NCBI RefSeq assembly: GCF_003255815.1
Contig: NC_037669.1
Coordinates: 124,225,758 to 124,289,757 of the forward strand
Length of the DNA stretch: 64,000 nt
Direction of reading: 5' to 3'
From: Theropithecus gelada
Taxonomy: Eukaryota; Chordata; Mammalia; Primates; Cercopithecidae
This document shows, piece by piece, positions 58,010-64,000 of this stretch. The position numbers and the translations under genes were made by a program. The notes under the pieces were generated by a model. That model made no database searches, was not told the origin of the DNA, and saw only the letters and a list, made by a program, of their open reading frames with translations. The first letter of the stretch is position 1; every line of letters begins with the position of its first letter.

Positions 58010-59340
58010 TATATCTTTTAAAAAATATATTTATACATAATAATTGTATACATTTCTGGGATACATGTAATATTTTGATACATGCATATGAAGTATAAGG
58101 ATCAAATCAGGGTATTTAGAATATTCATCATCTCAAACTTTTTTTCTGTGTGTGTTTTGGAAAAATTTCAGACCTTCTCTCCCACCTATTTTGAAATACA
58201 CAACGAATTATTGAACACAAAACTTATTTTTTCTATTTAACTGTGTATTTGTACCCATTAACCAATCCCTCTACTCTTCCCCTCCCCCTCGCAATCTCTG
58301 CTGAAGATTATTGTACTTTCTACCTCCTTGAGATCCACTTTTTAAGTTCTCACATATGAATAAGAACATGTGAAACATAATAACTTCCAGTTTCATCCAT
58401 GCTGCTGTAAATAACAGAATTTCATTCTATTTTAAAATTGAATGATGTTCTATTATGTGTATTTATAGAAGATTTTCTTTATCCGTGGACCCACTGCTAG
58501 AAACTTAGGTTGATTCTATATCTTGGCTATTGTGAGTAGTGCTGCAAGAAATACGGGGATACAGGTAACTGTTTGAGATATTAATTTCCTTTCCTTTGGA
58601 TAAATAGCCAGTAGTTGGATTGCTGGATTGTATGGTAGTTTTAATTTCTATATTTTGAGAAAACGCCATAATGTTTTCCACAATAGTCTCTCCAATAGTG
58701 TATAAGAGTTCCCTTTCTTCTGCATCCTCACTATTATTTACTTTTCACCTTTTTCACAATAGCCATTCTCACTAGGGTAAAATGATAACTCACTGTGGTT
58801 TTGATTTGCATTTTCCTGATGGTTACCAATGTTGATTTTTTAATAAACCTACTAGTCATTTGTATTTCTTCTATTAAGAAATATCTACTTAAATTCTTTG
58901 TCCATTTTATTGGGATTATTCATTTTGTTTTGTTGTTTTTGTTTTTATTGTTGAGTTGTTTGAGACATTTGTGTATTTTAGATATTATTTCATCATTGGA
59001 TGAATAGTTTGCAAATGTTTTATTCCATTCTGCAGGTTGTCCTTCTTTCTGATGAATATTTTCTTTGCTATGCAGAAGCTTTGTAGTTTAATCTAGCTGC
59101 ATTTGCATTTGTCTATTGTTGTTTTTGCGGCCTGTGCTTTTGATGTCTTAACCATAAAATCGTTGCCTAGACGAATGTCCTGAAATGTTGCCACTATTTC
59201 CCCCTGGCAGTTACAGTTTTGGGTCTTACATTTATCTTTTTATTCCTAACAAGTAACATCTTGCTTTTGGTGATTTTGGGGGCCTGTCTTCTTTAAATAG
59301 GAGTTAATCGGTTTTGTGTCTATTTTTTTGAATAGTTTGA
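58010..59340 (-). mobile_element. L1MB-type 3' end, antisense
   Basis: On the plus strand: 'atacatttctgggatacatgtaatattttgatacatgcata', 'ggatgaatagtttgcaaatgttttattccattctgcaggttgtc', 'atgcagaagctttgtagttt'. It is truncated at about 59340 and all frames are broken. Confidence 0.92.
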
Positions 59341-60010
59341 AATTTGAAAGAGTGACTATACATGTATTGCAATGTAAACCTTATTGTGATTCATTTAAAA
59401 ATTATATGGATTGCTAATTTAATATAGCTTATTCTGTGGCATGCTAATTTTAAGATTATGCTATTGCCATATAGAAGATACTGAGATTTCTGGCATTTAA
59501 TAGCAATTTTTTGAAACACTGTATACATGATTTAATTTATTGTGATGAAGTATGCATGTATCTCCTTGTCTTTATATTGAAGATATTGTCATGGAAACTT
59601 GGAATTCATTTTTATTAAAATCATATACTAATATCCATATGCTTCCATTAGATATTTAATTTTAAAAGAGAAATTATTTCAATTCAGTTTCAAAACGTTA
59701 ATGGATAGTTTGAAACTCTGCAATATTTGGGGAGGTGAAGACCAAAATATGGCTATGTTTAATAATATAGGCAATTCATGAATGCACATCCCTTTGTATA
59801 AGTTCTGTATGTAGACATATATCACAAATCTCTGGATTTTTCATTTCTTATACAACTATTTTAATGAAACAAAACTGAAATACCATGCAAAAAATTTAGC
59901 CTATGCAAAAAATATAACAATGTTTAAAAGCAAGAGATAAAAACAGATTTATTAGCTGAAAGGCAGGCTGGCTCAATGTGATCTGATTCCTTTGACAGTT
60001 TCTTTTAAGA
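59341..60010. other. No recognisable feature
   Basis: AT-rich unique sequence. Confidence 0.4.
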
Positions 60011-60014
60011 AAAA

Positions 60015-60530
60015 AGAAACAATCCCAGTACTGGGTAACTACTGAAAGGAAACAGAATTGTATGAAAAAGACACATGCACATGTATATTTGTGACAGAAC
60101 AATTCACAATTGAAAAGATGTGGAACCAACTTAAGTGCGCATCAACCAACAAGTGGTTAAAGAAAATGTGGGATATAAACACTGTTGAATACTACTCAGC
60201 CATAGAAAGGAATGAAATAATGTATTTTGCAGCAGCTTGGATGGAACTGGAGGCCATTATTCTACGTGAAACAACTCAGTAATTGAAAACCAAATATTAC
60301 ATGTTCTCACTTAAAAGTAGGAAGTTAGCTATGAATATACAAAGGCATAAGAATTACATAATGGACTTCGTGGGTGAAGGATAAACGACTACATACCGGG
60401 TACAGTGTACACAGCTTAGATGACAGGTGCACTAAAATCTCAGAAATTACCACTAAAGAACTTACCCATATAACTCCAAACCACCTGTACTACAAAAACA
60501 ATTGAAATAAAAACAAAAATTTAAAAAAGA
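60015..60530 (+). mobile_element. L1MA/L1PB-type 3' end, sense
   Basis: Starts at 'caatcccagtactgggtaact', keeps a short open C-terminal piece (60058-60282), and ends with 'cctgtactacaaaaacaattgaaataaaaac'. It is 5'-truncated. Confidence 0.92.
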
Positions 60531-61265
60531 AGCATCCATTTGTATTTGGTTGACCTAAATAATTTAGGTGAGAAGAGGGGTCTAATAGTAACAAAACTTT
60601 AGACTAGGCTTAGATAAAGCAGAGTAGAAGACAATTATTTTTCCTGGTAAAATTAAAATCATGATACCAAGAACTTGGACAAATGTTACATTTTTAGATT
60701 TTACTTTAGTTTTAAATTGGTATCATGGGGAAAAACAATATTGGTGAAACAAAAGTCTGCTTTGTAAGTGTGAGGAAGCACACTTTGATGAGCTTACATA
60801 GATTTTATTAGATAAAATGATAATCGAAAGCTTATAGAACTGAGAAGACTTGAAAGAAAGAATAAGAAAAGATATTACATACATAAGCAGCAGTGTGTTC
60901 CAGAGTGCACACACAAATGAAGTTGGATAAGCAATACGATTTCATCAAAGAACAGTAGCTACTCTTTGATTAATTCTATCAAATTATGCTACTTTATAAT
61001 ACATTGTGATAAGTTCAGTTTGATAATATTTACATCCCAATAGAGATGCTTTTAATAATTTATTCTTTCTTTGTGATAAAATATAATTCAAAATGTTAAG
61101 CTAGTAGAAGAAAACTGACTTGTGAACATGGGCTATGGAAATCTTTACTCTTCTCGTTGTGGCTACCTATTTTACATTTTGACTTCTGTTTCATCTTTAT
61201 AAGAGACTTCAAAGCTTTTGTGTATATCAGAGACAGATTTTAATTTGAATATTTGACACTGTCAT
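60531..61265. other. No recognisable feature
   Basis: AT-rich unique sequence. Confidence 0.4.
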
Positions 61266-61269
61266 GATG

Positions 61270-61409
61270 CAGGCTAGGCACAGTAACTCATGCCTATAAT
61301 CCTAGCACTTTGAGATACTGAGACAGGAAGATTGCTTGAGTTCAGGAGTTTGAGACAAGCCTGGGCAAATAGTCAGACTTTGTCTGTTTAAAAAAAAAAA
61401 AAAAAAAAA
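61270..61409 (+). mobile_element. Free left Alu monomer (FLAM-type)
   Basis: About 120 bases of Alu left monomer directly followed by an A20 tail (61390-61409), with no right monomer. This is the layout of a FLAM, although an Alu truncated at the 3' side cannot be excluded. Confidence 0.82.
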
Positions 61410-62600
61410 GTGTGATCCTGGAGAAATATCTCTGACTCTCAATTTTCTCATTAGTAAAATTTAGATTAAAAATCAATCCAGTGGGATATGGATATTAGAA
61501 ATAATATTAGGCAAATTTTGGTGGCTTGCTTTATCTCTCTTTTTTGCAGATTATTTCCATTCTGTCCATATTATTTTTCTGAAAATTGATTATACTCAAA
61601 AGATACCACTCAAAAATAAAAAAAAAGCTCAACATTTGGTATCTTCCCTTCAATATATTCACAATGTATATTATAGTCAATTTCACATAGTGTCATTTAT
61701 TTTTCAAGGTTATTGGTGAGAATTACACCTTTCTAACCAATGCATCTATTGTATGTAATGAATTAACTTCTTTCCATGCACCTAGAATGGTATGTAATTG
61801 CCTCATAAGAACTGAATAAAGGAATCTTTTGATCATTTTTAAATGTTTGATTAGAAGGGAAACATCAGTGAAGACCGACATTGGAATGTGTATTTATTTT
61901 GCTAATTTTAGCATTTTCCTAAATTCCTGTAAGATGCATCTAGAGTCATCACTGGGCTAGAAATAATCTCTCTGAACTCTGCTATAAGTGTGTGATTTCA
62001 ATTTAACTGCTCAGATAGGTGAGGCAGAATGTGTAATTTTCAACAAAATAATTAGATTTCTTACTTTAGAGAAAACAAAAATAGTTTGAAATGCATATCT
62101 TACAAAAATGCTTCCAAATTTTCTTCAGTTTGATCCTGTGTATTCCATGAAACTCACAGTGAAATATTATAATATTTCTGTAGTTCAAAATAGTTAAAAT
62201 TCATTTTCTAGGAAATTCGTTATGTAAATTATGGTATTTTCCAACAATACAATACTATTTAAAATTTGAAAAATGAGACAGATCTGCAAGTACTGATGTG
62301 GAACAATTTTCATGATGTACTAAAGAAAAGGTAGAAATGAATATTTTGAATTGTTACATCCTGTAATCAAATAAGCAGAACAGAAACTGGTAACTTGTGA
62401 TTGTGAGCCTGGGGAACACATTTAGAAATGGATATCTTTTTATCATAACACTTTTTGGCTATATGATTTTTTTTTTTACTATGTGTATCTGTAAATTCCT
62501 AAAAATCAAATAGATAGTAAGAAATTAAACATGAAAAATAGTATTTATTTGTGTGAATCCTCAATCTAAAGCATAATAGTTTAATTCCTTTTTTATTAAA
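61410..62600. other. No recognisable feature
   Basis: AT-rich unique sequence. Confidence 0.4.
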
Positions 62601-62604
62601 TAGA

Positions 62605-63260
62605 TTTATAGTCTAGCAATTCCACTTCTAAGCATAGATACAAAGGAAATAAAATCAATATGTCCAGAAGATATCTGCTCTCCCATTTTCATTACAATGT
62701 TATTCATAATACAAAACTTTTAGTTTTGTATCTTGTGAACAATGAACACAAGTTTTGTATTCCATGAACAATGGAATACTATTCAGCTTTAAAAATAAGG
62801 AAATCCTGTCATTTGAGACAGCATAACGAACCTGGAGAACATTAGGCTAGGCGAAATTAGCCAGTCATAGTAAATCAAATACTGCATAATCTTGCTTATT
62901 TTTGAATTGAACTTATAAAAGCAGAGAGAAGGATGGTAGTTGCTGGAGCTGTAAGAAGTGGGGAAGTGGTGAGATGTTGGTTAAAGAGTACAAATTTTCA
63001 GTTAGACAAGAGGAGTAAGTTCTGGAGATCTACTGTACAGTATGGTGACTTTAATGATGTATATACAAAATTGCTATAAGAGTGTATTTTACATGATCTC
63101 ACTACAAAAAAAAAGTATGTGAGTTGATAAATATGTTAATTAACTTCATTTAATCATTTCATGATGTATATGTATTTTAAGACATGTTGTACACCACAAA
63201 TATATACAATTTTCATTTGTCAATTATAACTTTATAAAATGGGACTAAAATAAAAATGAA
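62605..63260 (+). mobile_element. L1MA/L1MB-type 3' end, sense
   Basis: 'ctagcaattccacttctaagcatagata', 'acaatggaatactattcagctttaaaaataaggaaatcctgtc' and a 3'UTR with 'gtacagtatggtgactttaatgatgtatatac'. A local repeat of 'gaacaatg..acaagttttgtat' occurs at 62700-62770. Confidence 0.88.
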
Positions 63261-63519
63261 AAATGCAGACACATATAAAAGATGTTTCTAAGACGCCAAA
63301 AATAAATTAAATTTTTTACATAGTTTACTACTGCTTTTAGACTATGGTCAAAATTCTGGATAAAATTTAGCACATACGGAAAGAAAGTTATATTTACTCG
63401 TTAAGACATCTATGTCATTTAAATTTTTCTCTACTTATAAAATAGTAAGAATAAAGCATGCCAAATAATTAAAAAGGAAAATGACCTTCAATAGCAATTC
63501 AACAAGCTACAAACAGAAA

Positions 63520-63653
63520 TACCTAATATAAATGACGAGTTGATGGGTGCAGCAAACCAACATGGCACATGTGTACATATGTAATAAACCTGCATGTTGA
63601 GCACATGTACCGTAGGACTTAAAGTGTAATAAAACAAACAGAAAAAAAAAAAG
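63520..63653 (+). mobile_element. L1PA-type 3'UTR stub
   Basis: Only the last 130 bases of an L1: 'aatacctaatataaatgacgagttgatgggtgcagc', 'catggcacatgtgtacatatgtaataaacctgcatg' and an A-rich tail. It is extremely 5'-truncated. Confidence 0.93.
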
Positions 63654-64000
63654 TAAATAAGACAATAACAATCCATGATTCTACCATTGAAGGAAACCAT
63701 ATTTTGATACATTTCTTTCTAGTCATTTTCTGAGCATATTTCTACATTATTAAAATCATACTGTATGTAAAAAAAATTAAAGATAACTTTTCATGATATT
63801 TAAGCATAGAAATAATGTATTCTTTAAAAATAAGTTATTATTATAGTGTCATAATCTGTGAATTATAAGTTCAATGAAAAATATTCGTGAGTAATTACCG
63901 AAGTCCTTAACTTTTAATCACATAATTTTCCAGTTGGGACACCCTACTGTCACCACCAGTAGCATAGCAGGTATTTATCATTAAGTAGGTTTAATTAAAT
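63654..64000. other. No recognisable feature
   Basis: AT-rich sequence up to the end of the window. Confidence 0.4.

Noticed and set aside
1..64000. CRISPR array, bacterial operon, tRNA or rRNA genes
   Set aside because: No regularly spaced repeats, no ribosome-binding-site-linked gene strings, and no cloverleaf with A/B boxes outside SINEs. The DNA is plainly primate.

Overview
This window looks like an intergenic, repeat-dense stretch of a catarrhine primate nuclear genome, most likely an Old World monkey. Alu, L1, L2, MIR, hAT-type MITEs and ERV-type LTRs are all present, which fixes it as primate. The two least decayed L1 3' ends (near 23160-23395 and 28260-28508), and a slightly older one near 8240-8510, share a 3'UTR variant unlike the human L1PA1-PA7 forms I know. 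It has a CCTATCATGGGGAGGGG-type purine tract and, in two copies, a small tandem duplication of GACGAGTTGATGGGTGC. I associate this with cercopithecoid L1s; that is recall, not a search. No intact host protein-coding gene, tRNA, rRNA or CRISPR array is visible. Base composition is AT-rich, as in a gene desert.

Layout. 1-5220: unique sequence with an ancient L1M on the minus strand. 5741-7500: a 5'-inverted (twin-primed) L1 with both target-site duplications (TSDs). 7748-8510: a truncated younger L1. 9000-10440: a degenerate L1M. 11282-16180: a long older L1 (5'UTR, ORF1, ORF2) that has lost its reverse-transcriptase region, carries an Alu, and is bracketed by a 16-bp TSD. 16200-21890: mostly unique sequence with two Alus, L2, L1M and a MITE-like relic. 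21908-23408: a young twin-primed L1 with a perfect 13-bp TSD, interrupted by a 396-N assembly gap. 23440-25230: an L1M 3' end split by a solo LTR. 26062-28508: a GGAA microsatellite followed by a young L1 whose ORF2 has an in-frame reverse-transcriptase deletion, leaving a 560-codon open frame with an intact endonuclease. 28777-29327: a solo ERV LTR. 29330-42240: ancient repeats (MIR, L2, MITE, an unnamed long mammalian repeat) plus four Alus. 42620-44635: a processed pseudogene of the heterochromatin protein gene CBX1 (HP1-beta), split by a HERV9/LTR12-type solo LTR with a 4-bp TSD. 44645-64000: L1MA/L1MB/L1M pieces in both orientations, one L1PA fragment, two Alus and a free left Alu monomer.

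There is no operon-like or pathway organisation. The window is best read as a history of nested insertions. The strongest observations are the RT-less but endonuclease-intact L1 ORF2, the two twin-primed L1s with TSDs, and the LTR12-split CBX1 pseudogene. I found no convincing undescribed biological system. Repeat subfamily names come from recognised sequence features, and boundaries of old elements are approximate.
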